DNA from: Chara braunii | Taxonomy: Eukaryota > Streptophyta > Charophyceae > Charales > Characeae | Length of the DNA: 33,752 nt | Direction of reading: 5' to 3' | Assembly: GCA_003427395.1 (NCBI GenBank) | Contig: BFEA01000263.1 | Span: 1,198,014 to 1,231,765, forward strand | Program-made: the position numbers and the translations under genes | Shown: positions 25,802 through 33,752 of the stretch, piece by piece | Numbering within the stretch: position 1 is the stretch's first letter | Layout: each line of letters begins with the position of its first letter | The notes under the pieces: model-generated | What the model was told of the DNA's origin: nothing | The model's input: the letters and a program-made list of their open reading frames with translations, nothing else | Database searches by the model: none

Positions 25802-25843
25802 GGCCGACAAGCGGCCTGGTTCACGAGGAACCGGCATCCCCGG
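25802..25843 (+). other. Three consecutive 4-5-bp hairpins with 5-base loops
   Basis: ggccg-acaag-cggcc (25802-25816), ggttc-acgag-gaacc (25818-25832) and ccgg-catcc-ccgg (25831-25843) follow each other almost without spacing, just after an AT-rich run. The regular spacing is unlike the surroundings. It could be a structured RNA end or a terminus of a small element. I do not recognise it. Confidence 0.55.
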
Positions 25844-25854
25844 CCTCAAGGTGT

Positions 25855-26384
25855 TCAAACTCTCAAGCCAGGGACGATATGAAGTGAGGAGTGAACTGAA
25901 AGATTGGAAAGGGAACTGACGCAGAAGGTTGAGAAAAAGTCACGCTTATACAAAATATAGAAAATCGCCATGAGCTCGATCTGAAGTAGAGAAAAAAGAA
26001 AGAAGATGCTGAAAAGAATGCAGTTATTGGGATGAGAGGTAGCGGGAGCAATGCAAGGAACGGAGGGGATGGTCACTAGGGCTCTGCTCGCTGTGGGAGA
26101 GGTAGGGGCCCTAGGAGTATACGGAGGGGAAGAAGTATTGGGGGCGCCGTAACGTGCCTCAAATTTCTTCCGAAAATACTCCATCCTGTCTGGGATGGAG
26201 TTCTCTCATACCACGTTGGCAGCGAGTGGCGAGGGTAAGGCCGCGAGTGAGCACCATATCCTTGTGGCTCATCTTCCTCCTCCCCCGAACTATATTCACG
26301 TCGTGTGCGAGCCGACGGTTCTTCGTGTGCTTTCCCTGTTCTTCCACCCCTTGCTCTTCCCTGTCCCCTACGTACCTTAGGCAT
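25855..26384 (-). pseudogene. Minus-strand coding candidate with basic N terminus, frameshifted
   Basis: The minus-strand ATG at 26382-26384 begins MPKVRRGQGRARGGRTGK and continues with an acidic, Ser-rich stretch (YSSGEEEDEPQGYG). The phase ending at 26076 and the phase open to 25855 overlap around RTPSQTGW and MEYFRKKFEARYG, so one indel near 26170 could join them. The later part (from SHPNNC on) is hydrophobic and preceded on its strand by a tract ending ctctacttcag, which looks like an intron acceptor near 25980. It could be a first exon, a retroelement gag start or a chance frame. No family is recognised. Confidence 0.33.
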
Positions 26385-27130
26385 AGCTGAAGATGAGATG
26401 GCTGCTAAAAGTAAAAAGAGAAAAGGGTCGTAGCGCTAAAGACTTAGACTAAGAGAATATGGTGACGATGAAAAGCGGACTCGCTACTAAGAAGAGAGAG
26501 AAGGTGTGCTGCGGCGGAATGGACTAGAAAATGGAAGTGACGAACTGCAAAAGAAAAGGGGGAAGGAATGACTGTGCAAATTGTGAAGGGTTGCTACGAG
26601 CTTTGAAGAGAAGAGCGCGAGTGATGCGGCCACGTGAAAAGCCGGGTGGCGCAAAAACTGTAGTGCGAGCTTCACTGCAAGTGGTGATGTGAATGAGTGA
26701 GTCTACTGCTAGTCTAGGCTATTTTATACCGGCTGATCATGCGTTTCGACCCAGCGGGGACGCTGGGTGGGGGTTTGGTATTATGTCGGAGGGCGCGGTG
26801 TCCCGACCCTCCTCCGTGCGCCAGGCTTCTAATCAGTACCAGACCTTCATTCGGGTACTGCGGCTTGTAGGCATGTTCCCGAAACCTCCGCAACCCTCTA
26901 GAGCCCGAGCTATACCCTGCTATGGACCGGCCAGTTGGCACCTGCCCTCTGCAAAAGGGTGCGCCACTGGGCTTTCCATTGGTCCATGCAGACTCGGCGC
27001 CCTGCTGTACAGCAGAGCACTACCGGCCTGTGGTCGTGGTAGTCGTCGGGTTCGCCCAGGGACGCAGAAGTAAATAGGCCGGCGAAGTCTTTTCTACTGA
27101 GCGCCGATCTGTCCCTGGTCAGGTTATGGG
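26385..27130. other. No gene supported; GC-rich with local hairpins
   Basis: Purine-rich to 26690, then GC-rich. Short inverted repeats occur (acccagc-ggggac-gctgggt near 26750, ctgctgtacagcag near 27003). Open frames at 26693-27073 and its reverse have no motif. Confidence 0.4.
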
Positions 27131-27154
27131 TTAGGTGCGAGGTGCAGGGGTCAC

Positions 27155-27365
27155 TGTCAGAGGAAAAGAAAAGAGAGGGACTAAGCGGAGTAAAAGAGGG
27201 GAAGAAAAGGAAAAGAGGAAAAAGAGAAATAAATCGTCAAATCAGAACCCACGCTTTAGTTCAGGAGAATCCGGTGGCTTCAGGCCATTACGACGTTGCA
27301 ATTTTCCTACTATCTCTGATATTATTATTATTATTATTATTACTATTATTGTTATTATTATTATT
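27155..27365 (+). repeat. Purine-rich tract followed by an (ATT)n microsatellite
   Basis: From about 27155 to 27235 the plus strand is almost all A and G. From 27321 to 27365 it is ATT repeated with two interruptions (act, gtt). Open frames across this are low complexity and not supported as genes. Confidence 0.8.
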
Positions 27366-27895
27366 GCTACTAAGTTTTTCTCTGGTCTTTTCGGTTGTCA
27401 TCTCGTGGGAGAACCAACGTTTCGGGTTCTGAGGACAACTGTGGTCTGCGGCCTAGACTGGTCCGACCCTTCACTTATCATCATGGGATCTGACCCGTTC
27501 GATTGAGGGCCGCGCGACGGAACCCCAAAAGAGGGGTGACCCGCGGCCGCATCGGTAGGAGGGGAGGGTCATAAGCCCCCTCCTTACCATTGGACACGGG
27601 TACCCGATAGAGATAGGCCGAAGGCTCGTTTTTGAAGAGATAAGAGTGTTGGTCGGTACCCCGTTATGGGACCACCGCGCTAAGTTTTTGTGGTCTTTTC
27701 ACGCTATGGCTGGCCCTACGACCGTTGGCGTGCTGCCTTTTTATTTTCCCCTTTTGTTTGTTTCAATTCTTTTCTCTTAATAAAGTAATTTTCTTCATTA
27801 TTATTATTATTTTATTCTCATGCAATTACAGAATCTGAAAAGGGGTGTAGTCTTGAGAAATCTGGTTTGGATCCCTCGTTTAGAGCGCGGGGATC
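27366..27895. other. No gene supported; AATAAA signal
   Basis: Mixed composition. AATAAA lies at 27779-27784 in a T-rich context, followed by another ATT run (about 27797-27813) and tgcaattacag, which could equally be a splice acceptor. If a plus-strand transcript of element C reaches here, it could end at this signal. That is inference. Confidence 0.35.
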
Positions 27896-27979
27896 ATGGC
27901 AAATGAAAATCCTATAAGAGGAAAAGGGGGCGGGTGTCGGCAGGCTAGGCCTAAGCGACCCCGCTATGCTAAGTGCTAG
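27896..27979 (+). CDS. Very short basic frame (27 aa)
   Basis: ATG 27896 starts MANENPIRGKGGG and runs through RQARPKRPRYAKC to TAG. Nine of 27 residues are K or R. It stands at the head of region D, upstream of the S-like frame. It is too short to judge; it may be the start of a gene whose continuation is shifted. Confidence 0.2.
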   Translation: MANENPIRGKGGGCRQARPKRPRYAKC

Positions 27980-28126
27980 CGTGTTGGGGGTAGAAAGCCA
28001 GGCGGCTTTTTGCGAACGTACGGGAGATTGCCTGTGTGCGCTTGCTTGTGCACTGAGCATTTTAGTCCTGGCTATTCTGGGTCGAAGGACTGAGCTGTCG
28101 CAAAGCCTGTTGAGCGAAGTCTGGCT

Positions 28127-28555
28127 ATGGCTCTGCATGGCTATAGACCAGACCGTTGGTATCTCCAGGCTCGCTGGAAGCCTGTGTCTAGGGAAGGGCC
28201 CTGGATCACTGTGATACTCGACTACGACGAGGGAGATGAAATCAAATTGAAGATCGACGTAGAAGGGGCAAAGGAGGGGGAAATGAGAACTAATTCTAAG
28301 CTGCAGGATGCCATCACGGAGGCGAGGGATCGTGCGGAAAGACGCTGCAGGAGGGACGGAGTTACCGCGAGAATGCGAGTGATAATGGAGTATCATGAGG
28401 CAAAGACTTCCACCGACACAATAGACCAGGAACAGGCACATTTGGACAGAGACTCAGAAGGAGAGAGTGAAATGAGTGAGGGGGGGGACGGGGAAACCGA
28501 TGTCTTGTCCTGGAACAGGCCGGATCAGGTCCGCAGGAACCACCCTCAGGCTTGA
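28127..28555 (+). CDS. S-like protein S3 (142 aa), unknown function
   Basis: ATG 28127. After a short head the order is strand (WITVILDYDEG), strand (EIKLKIDVEGA), helix (SKLQDAITEARDRAERRC) and strand (TARMRVIMEYHEA), the same order as in S1 and S2 of element C. An acidic Ser/Glu/Asp-rich tail follows (residues 105-130). Sequence identity to S1 and S2 is low, so the relation is tentative. A +1 overlapping basic frame (28476-28844) begins within its tail and may be a shifted continuation. Confidence 0.42.
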   Translation: MALHGYRPDRWYLQARWKPVSREGPWITVILDYDEGDEIKLKIDVEGAKEGEMRTNSKLQDAITEARDRAERRCRRDGVTARMRVIMEYHEAKTSTDTIDQEQAHLDRDSEGESEMSEGGDGETDVLSWNRPDQVRRNHPQA

Positions 28556-28844
28556 GATGTGGAAGGCGGGACCGAGGGCAGCTCACGACAGCAGAGGCCC
28601 AGAGGTCGCGCGACTGTTGAAACGAAGGGCAAGAGAGAGAGACACGGGTAAGAGAAGGGTCTCCGAGGTCAACGGGGATTGTGGCAGAACGCGCGTGAGC
28701 AGTAGAGAGCAACATGCACGAGGCAGTCATAGAGAGAGGCATGGCCCGACCAGCCACGGGTTAAGGAAAGGAGGATGCGAGGACGAAATCATGAAGCGGT
28801 TACGCGTGAAAGGTCAGCGACGAAACAAACATGTGAACCTGTGA
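28476..28844 (+). CDS. Arg-rich frame overlapping the S3 tail
   Basis: This is open for 122 codons from a GTG. It has no ATG near the front that would make a full-length choice (an internal ATG lies at 28557). It is strongly basic (RLLKRRARERDTGKRR, MKRLRVKGQRRNKHVNL). It could be an RNA-binding tail reached by frameshift from S3, or a composition artefact of AG-rich DNA. No motif is present. Confidence 0.22.
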   Translation: MRGGTGKPMSCPGTGRIRSAGTTLRLEMWKAGPRAAHDSRGPEVARLLKRRARERDTGKRRVSEVNGDCGRTRVSSREQHARGSHRERHGPTSHGLRKGGCEDEIMKRLRVKGQRRNKHVNL

Positions 28845-28922
28845 GAAGGCGGGGAGTCAAGAGGCGTGTGCAGTGGGGAAGCTTGCTGTTGATGTCAACA
28901 CGCAGCCTGGACACAGTCACAG

Positions 28923-29240
28923 ATGAGGGCTAAAGAATCGATGGTGATTCAGAAGTCACAAGCTAAGACATTACAGGACATGCATGCTCCTTGCCCGCTG
29001 ACAGTAGCCACTTCTGCACAACTGGTAGCTTTCCTCTATCGTCATTTAGATCTGAGTACAATAGGCGTGGTCATGCGTCAACTGATTACTTTAGGAGCAG
29101 AAGAAAAGGGCTGGCAGTTCGACCAAATAGGCGAGAGAGCCACACGGCTTGCGACAGATGTGCACTCTCCTAATGGTTCGAGTTGCCAAGTCTTGGCGTT
29201 CTCGTCTCCGCCATTAGGGCGAGATTGGATGAGCGAGTGA
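28923..29240 (+). CDS. Unrecognised frame in region D (105 aa)
   Basis: ATG 28923 (MRAKESMVIQKSQAK) gives a mixed helix and strand pattern with an amphipathic helix near LVAFLYRHLDLSTIGVVMRQ. The composition is protein-like and there is no interruption. The stop is followed one base later by the ATG of the next frame (TGAgATG), repeating the tight packing seen 5' of gag in element C. It has no known motif. Confidence 0.33.
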   Translation: MRAKESMVIQKSQAKTLQDMHAPCPLTVATSAQLVAFLYRHLDLSTIGVVMRQLITLGAEEKGWQFDQIGERATRLATDVHSPNGSSCQVLAFSSPPLGRDWMSE

Positions 29241-29241
29241 G

Positions 29242-29463
29242 ATGTTAGTGATACGGGTAAGACGTGTATCCCGTTATTGCATGTCAAGAGGGAAGTTATG
29301 TGTATCAAGATGGGTGGAGACTGATGCATTGCGCAAGGGCTTACAAGGCTGCTGCATGTTGAGAGGAGAAGAGAAGAAACGCGCGACTCCTTCTGTTGTT
29401 GTTGACATCAACCCAAGACAGGCGAGGCCTCGGGTTGCATATGTAGCGGTGAGAGTTGAATGA
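29242..29463 (+). CDS. Unrecognised frame in region D (73 aa)
   Basis: ATG 29242. Short strands (VIRVRRVSRY, PSVVVDINP, RVAYVAVRVE) and a middle helix give a weak resemblance to the S order. It is basic. It lies one base after the stop of the preceding frame. No family is recognised. Confidence 0.28.
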   Translation: MLVIRVRRVSRYCMSRGKLCVSRWVETDALRKGLQGCCMLRGEEKKRATPSVVVDINPRQARPRVAYVAVRVE

Positions 29464-29655
29464 CTGAGTTGGTAATCGATGCAGGATGAGCGAGTCAGGG
29501 ATTGACACGAGCCAGGAGGGGCAGAAATGCCGTTCACCTCAGATCACATGAGCTCGGACTGGAAGGCGACTTACGATAGCCAAGGGAGTTCGGCAACTGC
29601 AGTGCGCGATCTGGTCCTACATTGAAGAGAATGGGGACATGCACGATCGATTTTC

Positions 29656-29713
29656 TGAGCTGATGGTATGTTAGGATCCTGGGGACTGAGCTGATGGTAT
29701 GTTAGGATCCTGC
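29656..29713 (+). repeat. 27-bp direct repeat with 4-base spacer
   Basis: The 27 bases starting ctgagctgatggtatg at 29656-29682 recur exactly at 29687-29713, separated by ggga. It is a recent tandem duplication. The repeat contains ggatcc. Confidence 0.92.
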
Positions 29714-29736
29714 GCGCTCTCCCCACGAAACGGAGC

Positions 29737-29952
29737 TTGCCATGGCGCAGGGCATCCTCGGATGATCAGTTAGTAAGAGAAAGGTTGGATGAAGGGTGGC
29801 CGAGACAAACAAACTTATGTTACGAGATTAACACTCTTTTGCCTCGCCTGGAGTTATCTGCGCCGCTGATAGTGATTCTTGAGCGAGTAATAGATCAGTT
29901 TGAACTCGCTATTTGGGGTGGGCTGCTGGTCAGGACACCCATGACAGATTAG
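29737..29952 (+). CDS. Unrecognised frame in region D (71 aa)
   Basis: ATG 29737. A basic head is followed by helices (CYEINTLLPRLEL, LIVILERVIDQFELAI). The composition is plausible for a small helical protein. No motif or relative was recognised. Confidence 0.25.
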   Translation: MPWRRASSDDQLVRERLDEGWPRQTNLCYEINTLLPRLELSAPLIVILERVIDQFELAIWGGLLVRTPMTD

Positions 29953-31379
29953 TTTTTATTGTCCAGCGAAACACTAGAGGAACTGACGCGAAAATAGCAG
30001 TTCACTTATAGGTGAACCGCTCTTCGTTGATTGGCCTCCCGATCTCTAAGCGTAAAGGTCACCATTGCTAAGAATCCTCGTCACTGTCTGGGACTGCAGT
30101 GAAGCGGCTAAAAAGGGGGTGGGGATTAGTTTCGTTGATTAAGTGATAAAAAGAGAGCCAGAAGGATCATTTGTGTTACCTATCGAGAGACTTGTGATTT
30201 ATGCTGATGATTGTGGCGGGAAACAACTACTCTCTCACGGATTGGCTTGGGTGGGAAGGAGCCCTATATGTTCTCATGTCATCCTTGTCTCTTCTAAGCG
30301 AGTCTAGATGAGCCTTGGACATATGTTCTGATCACCATTATCGGCCGGTCTACTAAGAAAACAAAAAACAGTGGGATCGACAAAAAGATCAGTGTGTGAA
30401 GAATGTTCGTTAGCCCTGTGGCAACTTCTTGGAAGTGATCAGATCGTGCAATCGTTCGTGCATTGCCAATCCCGCCTCTTTCACTAACCTGATTTTCTAG
30501 TTGTTCGATGGTCAACTGACAACTACCTCGGAATGAAGCAGAGGATAACCACCATCAATATGGACGCGTGAGCAGGTGTACCGAATTTGGCTTGGTGGAT
30601 TCTATACATTTCAAACGAGCAAACATGGTAGTTCTATGAGTGCATGTCACCGACTGAAGATAAGTGGTTTGGCTGGCAGCGATTCGAATGAGGAAAGCTC
30701 ATGATCGATCCAATCAGATAAGGAGGACTTACTTTTACCCCTTCTGCTCTTCTTGGCTATTGTCTCTTCTCCCCTTTTATTTATTTATTTAATTTATTTA
30801 TTGTTTATTGAGTTCACAACTCTGTCCAGACGAAGGCCCGAGCCGCGATTTCGACCACTCAGGGGATCAAAATGTGGACTAAGTAACCAAGCTCAGGGGA
30901 GTGGCTTATATGTTTGTACTGGTCCATCACACCTTAATTGAGCCATTGGTGAGTAGTAAAGGTTGTGGTTCGAGTGTGTTCTCTGATGGGCAAGAAGCAG
31001 CGCATTTTAAGGGAAATTGTGTATTTGTTGGCCAGATTCTTTATGGATGGTGACTAGCGATTACTCTTGTGTTGCTCTTAATTCCGCGTCGCAGGCCCTG
31101 TTAGGTGACTTGTGACAGGCTGGTTGAGCAGTTATACACCCTAGTGTCACGCCTGAATGGGGTCAGTTTGGATGGTCTCTCAGCACGGCACACGCTCTGA
31201 GACTACTCCAGTGTTTAGGACTGTAGTCTGACAAAACCTGTTTTGAGTCATATTTGGGATCCTACGTGGCCATAATACTGGGGAAGTGCACATCACCTCA
31301 ATGAGCATGTCCTAACCTGACTTTGTCAACACTGAGGAGGCCACTTTAGTGGCACGCCGTGTGAAATACAGGTGAGAGC
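29953..31379. other. No plus-strand gene supported
   Basis: It contains a minus-strand open frame at 30294-30515 with one hydrophobic stretch (ILHTLIFLSIPLFFVFLV) that could be a membrane helix but has no other support. A TTTA-rich run lies at 30775-30812. The rest has no repeat or motif that I can see. Confidence 0.4.
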
Positions 31380-31471
31380 GTGCCTCGAGTGCTACCCTGT
31401 GCGTCTAAGTCGAATGGAACCTGCTGCCGGGTAATATCAGGCAAACCCAACATTAGCAGCACTTTGATTGA

Positions 31472-32030
31472 CAGACAACTCAAACCAGACTCAGACAATA
31501 GGAAACCAGACTCAGACAACTCAAACCAGACTCAGACAACTGGAAACCAGACTCAGACAACTCAAACCAGACTCATGCGAACTCAGTCAGTGACGGACTT
31601 AGACAACTCTCCGCAGACTCAAGCGGAAATCTGACAGGCTAACAAATAGACTCAGCAAACTCAGACTATCTCAAAATTCGGCTAATATCTGGCAAAATCA
31701 GTCACGAACTCAATTTTCAGGCTCTGCATATTCGGGTTTAGACACAGCGGATAAACTTAGGCTCGACAGATTCAGTGAAGACCTGCAGGCCTAGAAAAAT
31801 TTGTAGACACGGGGGAGACCTATGGTCTTGGTAAGATCTGCAGGTCTACAGACTCAACGACAGACCCAATGAAGGGCTTATCAACAGACCTACTACTCTG
31901 GCAATTCTGCTGATTCAAACAGTGCTCAACAAAATTAGCTGGGATTCAGCGAACTCAGTGCAGACTCAGTGAATTCAGTACGAACTTGACAAGCTCAGCC
32001 CAGACTCCGCAGACTCGGCTAACTCTCATT
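31472..32030 (+). repeat. ACTCAG minisatellite and degenerate extension
   Basis: Clean copies of a 20-21-base unit (caaaccagactcagacaact and gaaaccagactcagacaact) fill about 31472-31575. The word ctcag or cagactc then recurs in diluted form to about 32030 (for example gcagactcagtgaattcag, gctcagcccagactccg). An open frame 31380-31634 translates it as a Thr/Gln/Asp-rich repeat (NQTQTTGNQTQTT) but lacks other support. It lies directly upstream of the S and L frames of region D. Confidence 0.82.
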
Positions 32031-32189
32031 TGTCCGGGTTACTTGAATTCCCCAACCAGAGGCTGTCAGCAGCCTACTCATTAGCAGAGGCCAAGGCAAA
32101 GATCCTTCGGAACGCAGCCTTCAGCGAAAACTCCGCGGTCTCACGCCTAGGGGTCTAAGTAATGATGTTCAACAAAAAATGGGGAGTGA

Positions 32190-32426
32190 GGAAAGACTGA
32201 GGATGACCTGCACCAAGACAGAGATGAAGGCTGGGAAGAAAGGGTGACACAGGACCTCCGTTATCAGACAAGACTTATGATGGAACAGGCACTGAAGCAA
32301 GTTGGAGATCAGACATTTATTGAGTATACCTACTACATCCATGGGTCAAATGGAAAACTGCACAACACTTTTTCATTCATAGGGTCCGTTGGGGAAGCAA
32401 GGAGAGTAGTTGCCGGTGATCAGTAA
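32190..32426 (+). CDS. S-family frame S4 (C-terminal part), no clear start
   Basis: The phase is open from 32190 after a TGA; the first ATG in phase is 32277. It shows helix RLMMEQALKQVG, strand TFIEYTYYIHGS and the C-terminal SVGEARRVVAGD, matching the helix, strand and S-x-x-x-A-R-R end of S2. The N-terminal strands seen in S1-S3 are missing or out of phase, so this may be 5'-truncated. It lies 185 bases upstream of the L frame at 32612, so the two families sit together again. Confidence 0.42.
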   Translation, partial: GKTEDDLHQDRDEGWEERVTQDLRYQTRLMMEQALKQVGDQTFIEYTYYIHGSNGKLHNTFSFIGSVGEARRVVAGDQ

Positions 32427-32611
32427 GAGAACTTAGTCATCAATCCCGAGAGGGACGAACATGCATCAGGCAGAAACAGATTAGCGAGGACGAACTAGAA
32501 ACAGAGACAGGTTACAACTATGCACACGGTACATCATCAGAACACAAGCAACAATTGAACCAGCCAATAAACCTGAGAGAATCAGAGAGACTGTAGTTTT
32601 TTTTTACACTT

Positions 32612-33253
32612 ATGAGTACAGTCAGATCATCCTCTGTTCAGGAGACAGTCCTGACCAGTCTCAATCTGATTGCTTCCAGAGATGCTTTCCGGTATCGGTA
32701 TGTTAGTGCAGTCGGTTTCAGACTGGAGGACCTATCCATCTATATGGTCGACACTGAGTTTGCTGGCTGTACCATTCATGACCTGAGACCCTACGTGAGG
32801 AAAGGCAAAGAGACTCGTGAGCATTTTGACTCAGTTTGGACTGCGGCAGCCGGGTACCTAGAAAAGAGGGAGGGAGAGCTCGACAAGAGTGGTACTAAGC
32901 TGATCCACAGCTTCGGACCAAAGCTCTACTCGGATTATCCCAGACCTCCGGTGCCTTTCACCCTCATGGATGACTCTTGCTGGAGTGATCTGGTTAATCT
33001 GGCCAAGAGGTACTTCTCTCCTGCAACGATCGATTATGAGGCAGTGACCGAACCTTCCGAGTTCCCGCATCTCAGACGAGGAATCTTCTCTAGACCCTAC
33101 CTTCCTACTCTGTGGGAGGAGTTTTGTGCTATGATCGATTTCAGGGTCATGTACCTTGGATGGAAGTGTTCAGAACTTGCAGGCTACAGGTGGCTCTACA
33201 TACAGAGACCACAAGCTCAGAGAGTAAGGAGACATGGCCGAGACCACAAGTAA
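32612..33253 (+). CDS. L-family protein L5 (213 aa), unknown function
   Basis: ATG 32612 (MSTVRSSSVQ). It shows VLTSLNLIASRD (13-24, the SLN motif), AGCTIHDLRPYVRKGK (51-66, like IYDIRPYVKKG of La), helix YLEKREGELDKSG (82-94), YPRPPVP (109-115) and CWSDLVNLAKRYF (123-135). All L landmarks are in order. It is longer than the element C copies: after residue 140 a further segment with PYLPTLWEEFCAMIDF looks like a second, partial C-terminal repeat. It is open throughout. No localisation signal is seen. Confidence 0.62.
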   Translation: MSTVRSSSVQETVLTSLNLIASRDAFRYRYVSAVGFRLEDLSIYMVDTEFAGCTIHDLRPYVRKGKETREHFDSVWTAAAGYLEKREGELDKSGTKLIHSFGPKLYSDYPRPPVPFTLMDDSCWSDLVNLAKRYFSPATIDYEAVTEPSEFPHLRRGIFSRPYLPTLWEEFCAMIDFRVMYLGWKCSELAGYRWLYIQRPQAQRVRRHGRDHK

Positions 33254-33752
33254 CAGGCGACTAAATGAGAGACTGCGAGTGTGATCCAGAGGGATGAGTG
33301 AGGACTCGAGATTAGTGCTGGCCACGCTCTCTTCCATATGTACTTTTTAAGACTATTATGAGTTCTCATTCTTCCCTCTCTCAACTTCGTCATTGCTCGA
33401 GTTAGTCAGTCTTTCTTTGCATTGTCGTTGTTGATGGTTGCATTTCTCTGATGATTTTGTCACGGTTCTCATAATTAGCAAACTGGCAAATTGATACATG
33501 CATGACACACCAGAATTTTATGATTATTATTTGCATGATTCTCCACTGTTCCGAATCAAAATAAAAGATTCCTAAGACCGAGGACCGGCGAAGCCCGCAA
33601 TTGAAGGGTCTTGCTCGAAGTCGGACGCACACAACAAGAAGGGATTTGCTTTAATTAATTCATTTTATTTATTGCAAACATCTACAAAATCCTGCGTGAC
33701 AGCCTGCTGGCTTTTCGGTCGCCTGAAGTGGTCTGACTAGGAAAAGTGCGAC
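33254..33752. other. No gene supported; possible poly(A) signal
   Basis: The AT content rises to the right. AATAAA lies at 33560-33565, about 310 bases after the L5 stop, so it could serve that frame. The window ends before any further gene-like frame. Confidence 0.4.

Noticed and set aside
27966-28214. Hydrophobic frame overlapping the S3 frame
   Set aside because: It lies in another phase of the same DNA as S3 and lacks any feature beyond one hydrophobic stretch.
30294-30515. Minus-strand membrane protein
   Set aside because: There is a single hydrophobic stretch in a 73-codon frame, with no signal, motif or supporting neighbour.
31472-31575. CRISPR-like array
   Set aside because: The units are directly adjacent with no unique spacers, there are no cas genes, and the context is eukaryotic.
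31380-31634. Thr/Gln/Asp-rich repeat protein
   Set aside because: It is the translation of a minisatellite; the pattern is explained by the DNA repeat and no unique domain is attached.

Overview
The window looks like nuclear DNA of a plant-lineage organism (a streptophyte) and is almost entirely transposable elements. I saw no convincing host single-copy gene. The plant-lineage call rests on a block of scrambled plastid DNA at about 2671-3690 (trnR-ACG, then pieces of psaA, rps7 and ndhH). ndh genes are kept by plastids of land plants and charophyte algae and are missing from most other algae. The very AT-rich plastid spacer and the unusual mix of retroelements would fit a charophyte such as Chara, but that is inference only.

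Layout. (1) 1-1305, minus strand: decayed Ty3/gypsy gag-protease remnant. (2) 1306-2660: unassigned DNA with a 33-base A tract. (3) 2671-3690: mosaic plastid insertion, followed by an 86-bp poly(A) retroposon flanked by a 19-bp target-site duplication. (4) 3853-12814: element A, a full-length but inactive Ty3/gypsy retrotransposon. It has about 1.4-kb LTRs bounded by a 10-bp inverted repeat, an initiator-Met-type primer-binding site, gag with a zinc knuckle, pol (protease, RT, RNase H, integrase) and a G-rich polypurine tract. Its gag/pol junction keeps a textbook -1 frameshift module. (5) 13034-14052: LTR and primer-binding site of a second element, B, with no partner LTR seen in the window. 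(6) 15310-24093: element C, a decayed gag-pol whose reverse transcriptase carries the YIDDxPVKGP signature that I associate with a Ty3/gypsy lineage common in basidiomycete fungi. (7) 24160-27880: non-coding DNA made largely of several short-tandem-repeat blocks. (8) 27896-33253, called region D: many small reading frames, including further members of two families found in element C, plus a CTCAG-rich degenerate minisatellite.

The most unusual content is 5' of gag in element C. Four same-strand reading frames (family L, about 137-170 residues, shared core like YDIRIYV and a C-terminal N/D-W motif) are followed by two shorter frames (family S, about 90 residues). They are packed with overlaps or tiny gaps, including one ATGA stop/start overlap, and lead into gag. 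A fifth L member and two more possible S members lie 10-15 kb downstream in region D. I do not recognise either family. They look like a multiplied accessory gene module carried by, or captured by, this retroelement lineage.

In element A the parts fit the usual retrotransposon cycle: LTR transcription, tRNA priming, Gag particle, frameshifted Pol, integration. The copy is dead: it has nonsense codons in gag and at the RNase H end, a gag frameshift, and substitutions in the protease and RNase H active sites. Element C is more decayed in gag-pol, while the L and S frames are largely open.
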